Assembly: GCA_902800645.1 (NCBI GenBank)
Contig: CADCFC010000012.1
Span: forward strand, 1 to 43,368
Length of the DNA stretch: 43,368 nucleotides
Reading direction: 5' to 3'
DNA from: an uncultured Erysipelotrichaceae bacterium
Lineage (GTDB): Bacteria; Bacillota_I; Bacilli_A; RFN20; CAG-826
In this document: one piece after another, positions 17,094 to 26,004 of the stretch
Layout: every line of letters begins with the position of its first letter
Position numbering within the stretch: position 1 is the first letter of the stretch
Position numbers and translations under genes: made by a program
Notes under the pieces: model-generated
Told to the model about the DNA's origin: nothing
The model's input: only the letters and a program-made list of their open reading frames with translations
Database searches by the model: none

Positions 17094-18671
17094 CTAAGCG
17101 GTTTTGGTACAAGTTATAGTCATTGAACCGGTTGTAACCTTGTCAAAGTTAACAGTCCAACCTAACGATTGCTTGTTGTTCAGCTTAGAGCCATTCGTAA
17201 ATTGAGAACTATAATCAGAAATGCTAAATGAGCTTCCAGTCTTAAATAGCATTGAAACATTTAAAGTAGTCGCGTCGTTATATGGATTCTTTTTATTGTT
17301 TCTAATTAAATGATTAATATTGTATGCTTCGTTTCCGGCATAATTAATTGCACGTACACCGCTAGAGGTATTGTTAGTTGCGTTAATATAAAAACTTCCT
17401 TGTTCAATTACATTAGTGACTTCACCAATAGGTTTGTTTCCAATGTAACCAGTAATTTTATATAATCTAGCGTCAACATGCCAAACTCTAACACCCACAT
17501 CATTAACTCCTTGGGCATAGCCACCATAACGAAATAATGTATCTTTTTGATTCAATCCTTGAGGAGAATATAATTCAAGAATTATATATTCATCAAATGG
17601 AGATCCAGTATAGTTAGGAGAAAGAACAACGAGTTCTCCGCTACTTTCCATAGTGTTAACTTGGAATGTGCATGTCTTATCTGGCACAAATGGTTCAACC
17701 CATCCTAAAGCAAGTCTAGAGAATGGATCGTGCCCACCAACGTTATTATCTTGCATAGAAAATCCTGCGGCAGGAGAATACTGATAAGTATAATCGTAAT
17801 AATCGTCTAAGCCAAAAACATGTCCCATTTCATGAATATATGTGTGTGCGTCGATTACAGAACCATTACTAGTAATTCCACTTCCATATGTAGATTTACC
17901 GGTTCTAGAAAGCGCATTTGTTTTTGAATACATAAAGTCATAACTAGCCCAAAAGAACGCATTAGCGTTTGGACTAGCCACTGAGCCTTTATTAGTTTGA
18001 GTCCAATAACAATAGGCCCACAAATTATTTTCGCTTTGTCCAGCAGCGTTATAATCTGGAGCACCATAAATAAGCATAACTCCATCTAAATATCCATCTT
18101 TATCGGCGTCAAATTCAGATAATGATGTGCTTTGTCCACTTGTCTTATACCAACTAACCGCAGAAGACACTAAAGCAGACGTTCTAGTCGCATAATCATC
18201 ATCATCTCTATAATAGCTACTAGCTTTGCCACATGAAAACCAAGTAGATACTTTTCCAGAAATAGTTAATTTATTAAACGAATCTTTTTTGTAATATGAT
18301 GAAACGCTTTCCCAACCAGTTTCACTGCTAGTTCCAAAATAAGCGGTTTGTATATCTTGCCTCACTGATTCTTTTTTAGCGTCACTAATATAAGTTGAAG
18401 AATCAGTAAACCACACTGGAATAACTAATAGGTGTGATTCTCCAATTGAAGGAGAAACGCTTTTATTTCCAGCATAATTATCAATATATGTTTTATATGT
18501 GTACTTAGTTTTGACAATATTTACACCTCTTTCGGTAGGCACAATAATTGTAGGATCTCCCTCAGGTGTTTTACCGTCTCCAGAAAAAGCAGAATAAAAA
18601 TCCGCAAATGAGCAACTTGCTAACGCGAGTGTTAGACCAGATAAAGCAAATATCTTTCTATAAAGCTTCAT
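17094..18671 (-). CDS. M6-like secreted metalloprotease lipoprotein
   Basis: A 525-residue exported zinc protease resembling the immune inhibitor A / M6 family. From ATG 18671 the protein has a lipoprotein signal peptide ending in the lipobox LASC (Cys20), a domain with HLLVIPVWFTD and SYYKKDSF, a calcium-loop-like DADKDGYLDG, the zinc motif HEMGH (His280, Glu281, His284) within HEMGHVFGLDDYYD, and a further MQDNNVGGHDPFSRLALGW segment characteristic of M6 enzymes; a beta-rich C-terminal domain follows. It would be tethered to the outer face of the membrane and digest extracellular protein. A TTG at 18710 in frame would add 13 residues but spoils the signal peptide. It lies 42 nt after the nuclease gene and both probably form an operon of extracellular degradative enzymes. 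Confidence 0.88.
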   Translation of the reverse strand: MKLYRKIFALSGLTLALASCSFADFYSAFSGDGKTPEGDPTIIVPTERGVNIVKTKYTYKTYIDNYAGNKSVSPSIGESHLLVIPVWFTDSSTYISDAKKESVRQDIQTAYFGTSSETGWESVSSYYKKDSFNKLTISGKVSTWFSCGKASSYYRDDDDYATRTSALVSSAVSWYKTSGQSTSLSEFDADKDGYLDGVMLIYGAPDYNAAGQSENNLWAYCYWTQTNKGSVASPNANAFFWASYDFMYSKTNALSRTGKSTYGSGITSNGSVIDAHTYIHEMGHVFGLDDYYDYTYQYSPAAGFSMQDNNVGGHDPFSRLALGWVEPFVPDKTCTFQVNTMESSGELVVLSPNYTGSPFDEYIILELYSPQGLNQKDTLFRYGGYAQGVNDVGVRVWHVDARLYKITGYIGNKPIGEVTNVIEQGSFYINATNNTSSGVRAINYAGNEAYNINHLIRNNKKNPYNDATTLNVSMLFKTGSSFSISDYSSQFTNGSKLNNKQSLGWTVNFDKVTTGSMTITCTKTA

Positions 18672-18713
18672 TTTATTCTTTTGTCCTTTTGTTATTGCCA
18701 CAATATTCAAGTT

Positions 18714-21700
18714 CTATAATTTGCTATTTTTCTTTTTTCTAATGATTAGATATGAACCTAATAAAGAAATTGCTAAAGAAGAAACGATAATATTAATAAT
18801 AATTAATTCATTATTTTCACTAAGAGTAAATAGTTTTGGAGCACTAATGACATAGTCGCCATCAATATGAGTAATAACTTTTCCTAACGCTTTTGCCCAA
18901 GCTTCAAATCTAGTTCTCGCAGTAGAAATAACGTAATCAGTACTTGCCATAAAGACATTTCTTTGAGACAAGGAAAGTCCTTCAAAATATCCTTTCGCAA
19001 CACTAAATTTTGTATTACATTGTCCGTTAGTGTCTTCATACATTATGTAATTTGCTACATTTGTAGCAGTGTCTTCAGAACCATAAGTTACTTCAACTTT
19101 ACTTATATAGACAGCTCCACTTGATGAACGAATGCCAACATACTCGTAAGAGGTAGTGAAATTAATTGTGCCTGTTGAAGAAAGAGAACCGACAAGATTA
19201 CCTTGACTTGAAGTAGAGTATAAATCGCTCGCACTACTATATGCTGTGTTTTTTCCATATACATTGATCGTGTTTGTGCCAGTTCCAACAGTAATTTTAA
19301 CGGAAGTAACTTTACCCCCAGATGAGGTAGAAACAATTCCACTATCACTGTTTTTTGAGCGAAGTTGAATGCGCCCAGAACTATCTTTTGCAGAATTGCC
19401 AGCATAAAGAGCGTCCGATTTATCTTCCACTCCATCAAAATCTACATAACTAGTATCGGTTGCCGCTAAAGCATTAGCAGTAATTTCATCAGTGACAGAA
19501 CTAATCGCTTGTCTAGCCACTCTTTGAACTTTTGCGGTCACAGAACAAGTGAAAGTACTATAAGTAATGGAGTTTGTAAACGTCTTATTTGTTTCCGCTC
19601 CTCCACTAGCAGCATCACTATATTTAAACGAGTAAGATATTTTGCTTTCGTAAGAGAATGTGAAATCAGTAATTACATTATTTAAATCATCTTTTACTTC
19701 GATATCATCTTTAGTAATTGTTTCTCCAGGATGGAAAACTTTGCTGTCTTTAATAGAAGCTGTGATTCCGGTAGGGACAGCATTAACTGTAATTGTATAT
19801 GTTGCTGTCTTAGTCACTCCGCCTTCGATATATGTAACAGTAACGGTTTTTTCTCCACTAGTAGACATATTTGGAGAAGAAACACTAGTTGGTGTAACAG
19901 TAGCGTCATCTTTACCTTGAGTATAATGAGCAGTAACAACTAATCCAGAATATGTAAATTCATCTCCAACGTTATATGTTTTCTTTACATTATCAGTATT
20001 CAAAGTAATAGAAGATAATTCAGGATCTGAAGATGGAGTTGACTCATATGTAACTGAAATTGCTGCTATTCTTCTATGGTTGGATGAACCGCCAATCGTA
20101 AACGTGACTGATGACGCACTGCCAGTCCAGGTCGGACTACTAAATCCTGATGGATTAGAAGTGATTTCGTTTGTAGAATCGCCGGAGCCATAGGTAAAAG
20201 TAATTCCAACAATTGTTTTTGTGGTCGAAGAAACGGTGAATGTATTTCCGGGATAAAGTCTAACAGCCGTTCCAGTATCATAATATTTTGGTGGATTATT
20301 TCCGGTGTTTTGATCGAAACTTATTTTGCAATTTGTTCCGTTAACAAGAGTTGCTTCTTCTCCATTATCAAATAATTCACTCATTGTAATAGTTTCACTA
20401 TCACCAGGAGTTGGAGTAGGTGTTGGAGTCGATGAATCACTAACGGTTACAGTACAACTACCAGACTTATCAGAATCAGCGGTTGATGTTGCAGTAACAG
20501 TATATGTTCCAGTTGTTGCATTACTTGCAGCGGTAACAACACAAGCGTTGTTATTTACATTAATACTGACACCTTGATTCTTTGGAGAGTAGTCCCAAGA
20601 AACAGTAGATGCAATATCACCAGTAACACTGACGGTCGCAGTTATACTTCCGCTTTTAGTGCCGTTTAAATCTAATTCTAATGACGATGGAGAGACTGAG
20701 ACTGAATTGACTTTTGGAGTGTCTCCACCGCCACCGCCACTTCTTCCCCATGTATATTCGGTTCCACCCCAAATCTTATACGCCCAGTTTGGGTGGTCAA
20801 TAAACACGTTTCTATTAACATTACTTTTACTAGAATAATTCCAAATAGCATTATTGCGATCAATTTCTTTTTGCGAAACAGGGTCTTCGGCGGACCATTT
20901 TGTTAAAAGCTTGATGTAATAAGACGAAAGGATATTGTGATTATTATTATCTCGGGTAAAACAAGAATTCGAGAGAGCAAATGATTGACTAAAATCATAA
21001 TATGATGCTGCCATATAAAGTATGCCACGAGCAATATCACCTTTATACGCATCTTCAGGTTCAAAAACAGTTGACGATCCGCAGTCCCCATATGTATTAA
21101 CTGGACTTCCAATGCCACCAAATGCCTTTGGATCAATTTTGGTTGTTGAACCACTAATTTCTCCGAAAGGATAATTAGAACGTTGCTGATTTACTTTTCC
21201 GTCAGTAGCAAAAATATGATGCGGATCTCCTTTAGGAGTAGCGCTTTCATTAAACCAAGATTGAGGAACAGTATGTTCACGGTTATATTTGTCACCAAAT
21301 TTCTGATATGTTCCAGCTTGATCGGTTCCTGGAGTGAATTGAGTGTCTCCGTACATATCCCAAATTTTTCCTCTATATCCAGAAGCGGTTTTGCTTGTCG
21401 GGTAAGGATTATTTGTTAATGGATCGGTACCATCATAATCATTTGGATATACATCACTCGTATAATATAGAGCCCAAAGGTCAGCGTAGGCAAAATGTGT
21501 TGATTTTGGTTGAACTAGTGAACATACTTTTTCGAGTAAAGTAGTACCACCGGTGCTTAAATCAGAATCGGTGATATTACTATTCGTATAATAGCTGCCA
21601 TTGTAATAAACATATTCGCCTTCATCATATCCATAATTAGACATTGCAGCGTTAACTTCTACGACGTCTTTTTTATGGTAGGTAAAAGATAACGCTCCAA

Positions 21701-21755
21701 CAATTAAAGGAAGGGCGGCTAAAGGTATAATAATTCCTTTTTTAAATCTATTCAT
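18714..21755 (-). CDS. Cell-surface endonuclease I family nuclease with Ig-like domains and membrane anchor
   Basis: A 1013-residue exported protein. It has a signal peptide (about 1-36), an endonuclease I (EndA/NucM-type) domain at about 80-335 with REHTVPQSWF (catalytic His161), DPHH (177-180), QQRSNYPFGE and NVFIDHPNWAYKIWG, then a bacterial Ig-like domain group 2 (about 350-440), a Pro-Thr spacer TPTPTPTPGD, beta-sandwich modules, another Ig-like region (about 575-660, YNVGDEFTYSGLVVTAHYTQG), and a C-terminal membrane helix followed by a basic tail RKKKNSKL. This is a surface-anchored non-specific nuclease that probably degrades environmental DNA for nucleotides. It forms a unit with the metalloprotease downstream. 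The central sandwich modules (about 440-570 and 760-900) share the DNA-repeat-like Ser/Thr/Gly-rich composition of sugar- or cell-wall-binding domains but I cannot name them. Confidence 0.9.
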   Translation of the reverse strand: MNRFKKGIIIPLAALPLIVGALSFTYHKKDVVEVNAAMSNYGYDEGEYVYYNGSYYTNSNITDSDLSTGGTTLLEKVCSLVQPKSTHFAYADLWALYYTSDVYPNDYDGTDPLTNNPYPTSKTASGYRGKIWDMYGDTQFTPGTDQAGTYQKFGDKYNREHTVPQSWFNESATPKGDPHHIFATDGKVNQQRSNYPFGEISGSTTKIDPKAFGGIGSPVNTYGDCGSSTVFEPEDAYKGDIARGILYMAASYYDFSQSFALSNSCFTRDNNNHNILSSYYIKLLTKWSAEDPVSQKEIDRNNAIWNYSSKSNVNRNVFIDHPNWAYKIWGGTEYTWGRSGGGGGDTPKVNSVSVSPSSLELDLNGTKSGSITATVSVTGDIASTVSWDYSPKNQGVSINVNNNACVVTAASNATTGTYTVTATSTADSDKSGSCTVTVSDSSTPTPTPTPGDSETITMSELFDNGEEATLVNGTNCKISFDQNTGNNPPKYYDTGTAVRLYPGNTFTVSSTTKTIVGITFTYGSGDSTNEITSNPSGFSSPTWTGSASSVTFTIGGSSNHRRIAAISVTYESTPSSDPELSSITLNTDNVKKTYNVGDEFTYSGLVVTAHYTQGKDDATVTPTSVSSPNMSTSGEKTVTVTYIEGGVTKTATYTITVNAVPTGITASIKDSKVFHPGETITKDDIEVKDDLNNVITDFTFSYESKISYSFKYSDAASGGAETNKTFTNSITYSTFTCSVTAKVQRVARQAISSVTDEITANALAATDTSYVDFDGVEDKSDALYAGNSAKDSSGRIQLRSKNSDSGIVSTSSGGKVTSVKITVGTGTNTINVYGKNTAYSSASDLYSTSSQGNLVGSLSSTGTINFTTSYEYVGIRSSSGAVYISKVEVTYGSEDTATNVANYIMYEDTNGQCNTKFSVAKGYFEGLSLSQRNVFMASTDYVISTARTRFEAWAKALGKVITHIDGDYVISAPKLFTLSENNELIIINIIVSSLAISLLGSYLIIRKKKNSKL

Positions 21756-21816
21756 TTTAAGCGCTCTAATATTAAACCATTTTATTAAAATAAAAGCATG
21801 TGTTTTTTTGGAAAAG

Positions 21817-22149
21817 TTATCTAAAAGTAATAATAAATACTAAAGTGTTGTTGCTTTTATCGGTTTTAATAACTCCTTTATGAAGATCAATAATCTCCTG
21901 AGCGATTGATAAGCCAACTCCTGTACCTTCTTTTTTAGTTGAAGGAGAACGATAAAAACTTTCCATTATCTGTTTAGCGTCAGCTTCGTCACTCGGATCG
22001 ATTGTATTTGAGAATCTAAATTCAATATTTCCTTTTTTGTTCTCGCTTACTACAAAGTAGCTACTCTTATTGTCTCCACCTGTATATTTCAAGGAATTCT
22101 CAAGGAAGATATAAATCAGTTCTTCAATTGTGTGTTTGTTACCAAACAT
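21817..22149 (-). pseudogene. Sensor histidine kinase, C-terminal fragment
   Basis: About 110 residues of a two-component histidine kinase: the N box LENSLKYT, a short G1-like region and the G2 box GTGVGLSIAQEI, ending normally with LVFIITFR. The sensor, dimerisation/phospho-acceptor helix and most of the front of the ATPase domain are missing. Kinase-like coding (LQTNLTMFGNKH) starts at about 22166, where the ISL3 transposase fragment ends out of frame. It cannot autophosphorylate, and is best read as the remnant of a kinase gene cut by an insertion sequence. The ATG at 22149 is an internal methionine, not a real start. No response regulator gene is next to it. Confidence 0.85.
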
Positions 22150-22151
22150 TG

Positions 22152-22466
22152 TTAAGTTAGTTTGTAATTATGAGTATTAATAAATGGATTAGATTCCATA
22201 AATGATTTATTACATTCTGGACACCAATATCGACGATGTTTAAAGAATACCTTCAAATCATACCCATTGATATTCCTAAAGAAATAAGTCTTGTTTTGAT
22301 AATCTTTAATCTTGTTAGTTAACACTTCACAACATGGGCAAGATGAGAATGTTTTACGTTTTGATACAGATATAGATAACGCTCCTGGCTCATTATCCTC
22401 AACATGATAGTTTTCAAGTTCGTCTGTATTGATTCCAAAAAGTGCTAAAATACTAATGTCTTTCAT
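22152..22466 (-). mobile_element. ISL3-family transposase, 5' fragment
   Basis: The first about 104 codons of an ISL3-type transposase, keeping its promoter region, a good GGAGG site and the N-terminal zinc-finger domain (CPCC ... RRYWCPECNKSF), but lacking the helix-turn-helix and the whole DDE catalytic domain, which in this family take the protein to about 400 residues or more. The reading frame ends six codons after SNPFINTHNYK where the sequence turns into histidine kinase coding. The upstream region (22467-22560) holds -10 TATAAT (about 22499-22504) and an adjacent large hairpin. It is an inert remnant. I could not identify matching terminal inverted repeats on both sides. Confidence 0.8.
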
Positions 22467-22559
22467 AGACAGGTCCTCCTAATGTATTCGCAACTTCATT
22501 ATAAGAGGACTTTTTCTATATCTTCACTTTTTTCGTGTGGTGATTTGTCCACTAAAAAA

Positions 22560-22588
22560 GGGGTTCAATTACCTGAAACCCCATTTTT
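22560..22588. terminator. Bidirectional terminator-like hairpin near the IS remnant
   Basis: GGGGTT ... AACCCC arms (22560-22582) with an inner pair of CA/TG and a T bulge; TTTTTT follows on the minus strand and ATTTTTA on the plus strand. It may equally be part of the old IS end. Confidence 0.5.
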
Positions 22589-22611
22589 ACCCCATACAAA
22601 TACGTAGAGTC

Positions 22612-22663
22612 TAAAAAAAGAGGGCATAGCCCTCTAAAAGAAAAACACGCCCATATAAGCGTG
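22612..22663 (-). terminator. Tandem terminators after the tRNA pair
   Basis: On the minus strand, hairpin CACGC-N8-GCGTG (22646-22663) followed by TTTTTCTTTT, then hairpin AGAGGGC-TAT-GCCCTCT (22619-22635) followed by TTTTTTT. They end the tRNA-Asp/tRNA-Phe transcript. Confidence 0.85.
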
Positions 22664-22675
22664 AATTTTGTTTTG

Positions 22676-22751
<76 letters not shown>

Positions 22752-22770
22752 TTCTTTAAATAAAAAAGGG

Positions 22771-22846
22771 TGGCGGACCAGACGGGAATCGAACCCGCGA
22801 TCTTCTCCGTGACAGGGAGACATGTTAACCGCTACACCACTGGTCC
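22771..22846 (-). tRNA. tRNA-Asp (anticodon GTC)
   Basis: 76 nt cloverleaf with acceptor GGACCAG/CTGGTCC, anticodon stem TCTCC/GGAGA with loop CTGTCAC giving GTC, T arm GCGGG-TTCGATT-CCCGT, discriminator G typical of tRNA-Asp and encoded CCA. First of the two-tRNA unit. Confidence 0.96.
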
Positions 22847-22860
22847 TTTTTGCCTATATA

Positions 22861-22889
22861 TTATTACAAATAGTAAGCACTTAAATCAA
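22861..22889 (-). promoter_or_regulatory. Promoter of the tRNA-Asp/tRNA-Phe unit
   Basis: Minus strand: -35 TTGATT (22884-22889), 17 bp spacer, -10 TAATAA (22861-22866), start site expected about 10 nt before the mature tRNA-Asp. Confidence 0.65.
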
Positions 22890-22951
22890 GATATATTTTT
22901 AAAAAATGAGAAAATTGCTATTTTTCAATAATATATTTATATATTACTTTA

Positions 22952-22987
22952 TAAAAAAGATAGGAGCGAATTTCTCACCCCTATCTT
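22952..22987 (-). terminator. Terminator of the feo operon
   Basis: Minus-strand stem of about 12 bp with a few G-T pairs (GATAGGGGTGAG pairing with the TTCGCTCCTATC side), followed by TTTTTTAT. Lies just after the Cys-rich FeoB partner gene. Confidence 0.8.
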
Positions 22988-22999
22988 CAGTTACATTTT

Positions 23000-23179
23000 T
23001 TAGATTCTTTTTTTGACTTTATTTGAACTGCAATGGCAGCAGCAGCCACTAGAACAAGAAGCACAGTTTCCTGAACAGCATCCACTATTCTTTTTCTTAG
23101 GTTTATAGAAGTGTAGGAAAAACATACCAATAGTGAATAATAGTACTGCAATAATTGCTAATATTTCCCACCAAAGCAT
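23000..23179 (-). CDS. FeoB-associated Cys-rich membrane protein
   Basis: A 59-residue protein. One N-terminal membrane helix (about 3-24, WEILAIIAVLLFTIGMFFLH) is followed by a basic stretch KPKKK and a cysteine cluster in which 8 or so of the last 27 residues are Cys (GCCSGNCASCSSGCCCHC). This is the form of the small Cys-rich proteins found directly after feoB in Firmicutes, thought to help ferrous iron entry or FeoB assembly. The start ATG at 23179 is set by GGAG (6 nt away) that overlaps the feoB stop codon TAG, so translation is coupled to feoB. It is followed by the operon terminator. Its precise role in iron uptake is not established for the family. Confidence 0.88.
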   Translation of the reverse strand: MLWWEILAIIAVLLFTIGMFFLHFYKPKKKNSGCCSGNCASCSSGCCCHCSSNKVKKRI

Positions 23180-23188
23180 AATTAACTC

Positions 23189-25519
23189 CTAATAAGCATG
23201 CTCCATATTTGCTTTTTTCTGTCTATGGCTAACAATAAAGCCACTAGCAACTACTCCACCGATTAAAACGACTAAAAGTGGATAACCTAATCCTGGTAAA
23301 GTTCTACAGAAGTGCATTAACCAATAAGTGATAAAGGCTGCACCATAACTCATTAAGAACCACCATAAAAGGGTAAGCCAGAATTCTTTACCTTTTTGTT
23401 CACCGTGAGCCGCACCAATTGCAGCAAAGCAAGGAATGGTAAATAAGTTATATAAAGCAAAGGAGTAAACGCCTTCGACAGTTAAGAAGATTGTGCCTTC
23501 TTCTAAGCCGAGTTCAGCCATAGTTGCAACGACATCTTCTTTAGCGATCAAACCAGTGACAGTAGAAATGGAATACATCCATCCTTCTCCACCGCTCCAA
23601 CCGATTGTATGAGCCCATCCACCTTCAAGTGGTGCAATTGGATAGAAGATGTAGGCAAATACTCTACCGATATCAGCGAGCATAGATTGAGTGATATCAA
23701 CCATACCTAGAGATAAATTCCAGTTGAATGATTTAAGAAACCAAATAACAACTGTGCTAGCAGCGATAATTGTTCCAGCTTTAATGATGTAGTGTTTAAG
23801 TTTTTCCCAAAGATGCGCGCCTACATTTTTCGCTTGTGGTAAGTGATAAGCAGGTAACTCCATAATAAATGGAGAAACATATTGATCTTTAGAGAATAGC
23901 TTCATAAATAAAGCGAAGATGACTGCGCTAGCAATACCGATAAGATAGATTGAGAAAACAAAGATTCCTCCATCATATCCGCAGTAAACTCCAACTGCTG
24001 CAAGAAGTGCCCAAATAGGAGCTTTCGCGCCGCAAGAGAAGCAAGTCATTAATCTAATCGTGCGGTTCTTTTCTTTGGAGTCTTCTAAGGTTCTAGTTGC
24101 CATGATTGCAGGAACGGAACAACCAAAACCAGTGAGCATTGGAATAAATGCTTTTCCAGAAAGACCAAATTTACGGAACGCTCTATCTAAAATAAAGGCA
24201 ATACGCGCCATATATCCACTATCTTCAAGGATAGCGATAAATAAGAAGAGAATCATAATTTGAGGAATGAAGCTCATAACTGCGTCTAAACCAGTTAAAA
24301 TTCCATCACAAATAAGGGAGGTAAACCAATGGCTTTCCATTCCTAAACCAATAAAACCGCCACCAAAAGTTCCTCTTACTGCTTCAATTAAATTACCAGT
24401 ACAGAAACCAAAGTGATTCTGTAATATCACACCTATTGAAGGAACTCCGTTTATTGGGGCTAAATCCTCTATAGGAGTTAAATAATCCGCAGTTAAGAAT
24501 CTAATCCAACCCGGATCTTTAATTAATTCTAATTCATCGAATTTAACGCCTTGAATGGCAGCGGTAATTCTTCCGATGAATAAAATATCTTCTGAGAAAG
24601 TCACGTGGAAGATAATAAACATGATAAGAACAAAGATAGGGAGAGCCCAAATCTTATGAGTTAAAACTTTATCAATCTTGTCACTTCTTGTGAGTTTTTC
24701 TTCTTTAGAGTTTTCTTTTTCTTGTTTCGCCTTTGTTAAAGCAATTGAGTAATGCTTAGAAATATAAGAATATCTCGCATCAGCAACTAGCGCTTCAAAG
24801 TCATCACCAAAGACTTCGTCTTGATGGCTTTCTTTAAATTCTTTAACCATCTCGATTAAATCTGGGTGCATAGCGACTTCAAGCTCATCGAGTTCAGCGA
24901 GTTTGATCGCGTGGAATAGAGGATTTTCAACTCCTTTTCCTTTAAATGCAATTTTAATATCGTTCACTAAGTGAACAACTTCTTTATTTTCTACAACAGT
25001 CTTCCCTACTCTACTAGTTTGGCTAGCTTTAAAAGCTTCTGCCATTAAGAGATCGAGATTTTCTTCTTTTAAAGCAGAGATCTCAACAACGGGAACGCCA
25101 AGTTTATCACTTAAAAATTTGGAGTCGAGTTTATCTCCGTTTCTTTTGACAATGTCGCTCATATTTAACGCAACAACAACTGGAACATCAATTTCGAGTA
25201 ATTGGGTTGTTAAATATAAGTTTCTTTCTAAGTTAGTCGCATCAATAACGTTAATGACGCAGTCTGGTTTTTCATCCAAGATATAGTTTCTTGAAACTAC
25301 TTCTTCTGGGGTATAAGGAGAAAGTGAATAAATACCTGGAAGATCAATAATGTGAATTGGTCGACCAAGTTTTTTATAAGTTCCTTCTCTTTTATCAACA
25401 GTAACTCCTGGCCAGTTACCGACGTGAGCGGTACTACCGGTTAAAGAGTTAAATAAAGTGGTTTTGCCTGAGTTAGGGTTTCCCGCTAAAGCAACGGTAA
25501 TTTTCTCTTTTTCAGCCAT
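23189..25519 (-). CDS. feoB: Ferrous iron transport protein B
   Basis: FeoB imports Fe(II) across the cytoplasmic membrane. The 776-residue product has a cytosolic G domain at the start (G1 GNPNSGKTT at 13-21, G3 DLPG, G4 NMSD), a GDP-dissociation-inhibitor-like helical region (about 170-280), and a polytopic C-terminal half with the two gate regions and the conserved GFGCSVPAIMATRTLE and CFSCGAKAPIWALLAA cysteine motifs. Length and order are standard. I chose ATG 25519 (MAEKEKITVAL), preceded by GGAGG 11 nt upstream and 1 nt after the feoA stop; an upstream ATG at 25552 lies inside feoA. It is part of an operon feoA2-feoA-feoB-Cys-rich protein under a promoter with two palindromic metal-regulator-like sites. 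Confidence 0.96.
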   Translation of the reverse strand: MAEKEKITVALAGNPNSGKTTLFNSLTGSTAHVGNWPGVTVDKREGTYKKLGRPIHIIDLPGIYSLSPYTPEEVVSRNYILDEKPDCVINVIDATNLERNLYLTTQLLEIDVPVVVALNMSDIVKRNGDKLDSKFLSDKLGVPVVEISALKEENLDLLMAEAFKASQTSRVGKTVVENKEVVHLVNDIKIAFKGKGVENPLFHAIKLAELDELEVAMHPDLIEMVKEFKESHQDEVFGDDFEALVADARYSYISKHYSIALTKAKQEKENSKEEKLTRSDKIDKVLTHKIWALPIFVLIMFIIFHVTFSEDILFIGRITAAIQGVKFDELELIKDPGWIRFLTADYLTPIEDLAPINGVPSIGVILQNHFGFCTGNLIEAVRGTFGGGFIGLGMESHWFTSLICDGILTGLDAVMSFIPQIMILFLFIAILEDSGYMARIAFILDRAFRKFGLSGKAFIPMLTGFGCSVPAIMATRTLEDSKEKNRTIRLMTCFSCGAKAPIWALLAAVGVYCGYDGGIFVFSIYLIGIASAVIFALFMKLFSKDQYVSPFIMELPAYHLPQAKNVGAHLWEKLKHYIIKAGTIIAASTVVIWFLKSFNWNLSLGMVDITQSMLADIGRVFAYIFYPIAPLEGGWAHTIGWSGGEGWMYSISTVTGLIAKEDVVATMAELGLEEGTIFLTVEGVYSFALYNLFTIPCFAAIGAAHGEQKGKEFWLTLLWWFLMSYGAAFITYWLMHFCRTLPGLGYPLLVVLIGGVVASGFIVSHRQKKANMEHAY

Positions 25520-25520
25520 T

Positions 25521-25766
25521 TTATTTTTCGCCTCCGTTTGAGACTTCAACATAAATTAGGCTAGCTTCTACCTTTCTTAAAGAAAGTTCATAACCTCTAA
25601 TAGTGACTTCAATTGGATCACCTAGAGGGGCTTTTTTTCTTAAATATACAGTTGCTCCTGGAGTAACTCCCATATCTAATAAACGACGACGAAATTTACC
25701 TTCGCCTTCTACTTTTTTTATAAGGCCAGTCTCGCCTTTAACTAATTCATCTAGTTTTTTCAGCAT
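25521..25766 (-). CDS. feoA: Ferrous iron transport protein A
   Basis: An 81-residue FeoA with the SH3-like fold typical of the family: LDELVKGETGLIKKVEGEG, RRRLLDMGVTPGATVYLRKKAPLGDPIEVTIRGYELSLRK and an alanine-rich end strand. FeoA binds the cytoplasmic side of FeoB and is required for ferrous iron uptake. Start ATG 25766 has AAGGAAGGA upstream at good spacing. It is 1 nt upstream of feoB and 13 nt downstream of a second feoA-like gene. Of the two, this one keeps the canonical RRRLLDMG and GDPI motifs. Confidence 0.94.
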   Translation of the reverse strand: MLKKLDELVKGETGLIKKVEGEGKFRRRLLDMGVTPGATVYLRKKAPLGDPIEVTIRGYELSLRKVEASLIYVEVSNGGEK

Positions 25767-25779
25767 AATTCCTTCCTTT

Positions 25780-25992
25780 CTACGCTACTAGAATTTTCTT
25801 GGCAACATCACTATTGAGTCCAAGTCTTACACCTTTAACAATACAAATGACATTGCCGCCATGAACGGAAATAATAGTTATTTTTCCACCAGTAACCACT
25901 CCTAAAGATTCAAGATGTTTTTTAGTCTTATCATCTAGAAGAACTTTTTTTATAACTAATTCTCTATCTAAAGGGGCTATAACTAGTGGCAT
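25780..25992 (-). CDS. FeoA-like protein, second copy
   Basis: A 70-residue FeoA-domain protein from ATG 25992 (MPLVIAPLD), chosen because GGAG lies 7 nt upstream; an ATG at 26046 in frame would add 18 residues but falls inside the promoter/operator region and has no ribosome site. It shares the FeoA core with KKHLESLGVVTGGKITIISVHGGNVICIVKGVRLGLN, but lacks the GDP(I/L) loop in favour of HGGNVI. Tandem divergent feoA genes before feoB are common in Clostridia and Bacilli. It is the first gene of the feo operon. Confidence 0.9.
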   Translation of the reverse strand: MPLVIAPLDRELVIKKVLLDDKTKKHLESLGVVTGGKITIISVHGGNVICIVKGVRLGLNSDVAKKILVA

Positions 25993-26004
25993 ATATAATC
26001 TCCA

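Noticed and set aside
19660-20577. Several plus-strand frames of 70-90 codons over the nuclease Ig-like region
   Set aside because: Mirror frames of Thr/Ser/Val-rich repeated coding on the minus strand, without ribosome sites or known motifs.
22560-22588. GGGG-TT hairpin as the terminal inverted repeat of the ISL3 element
   Set aside because: I could not find a matching partner at the other side of the remnant, where the element has been deleted; it is left as a terminator-like hairpin only.
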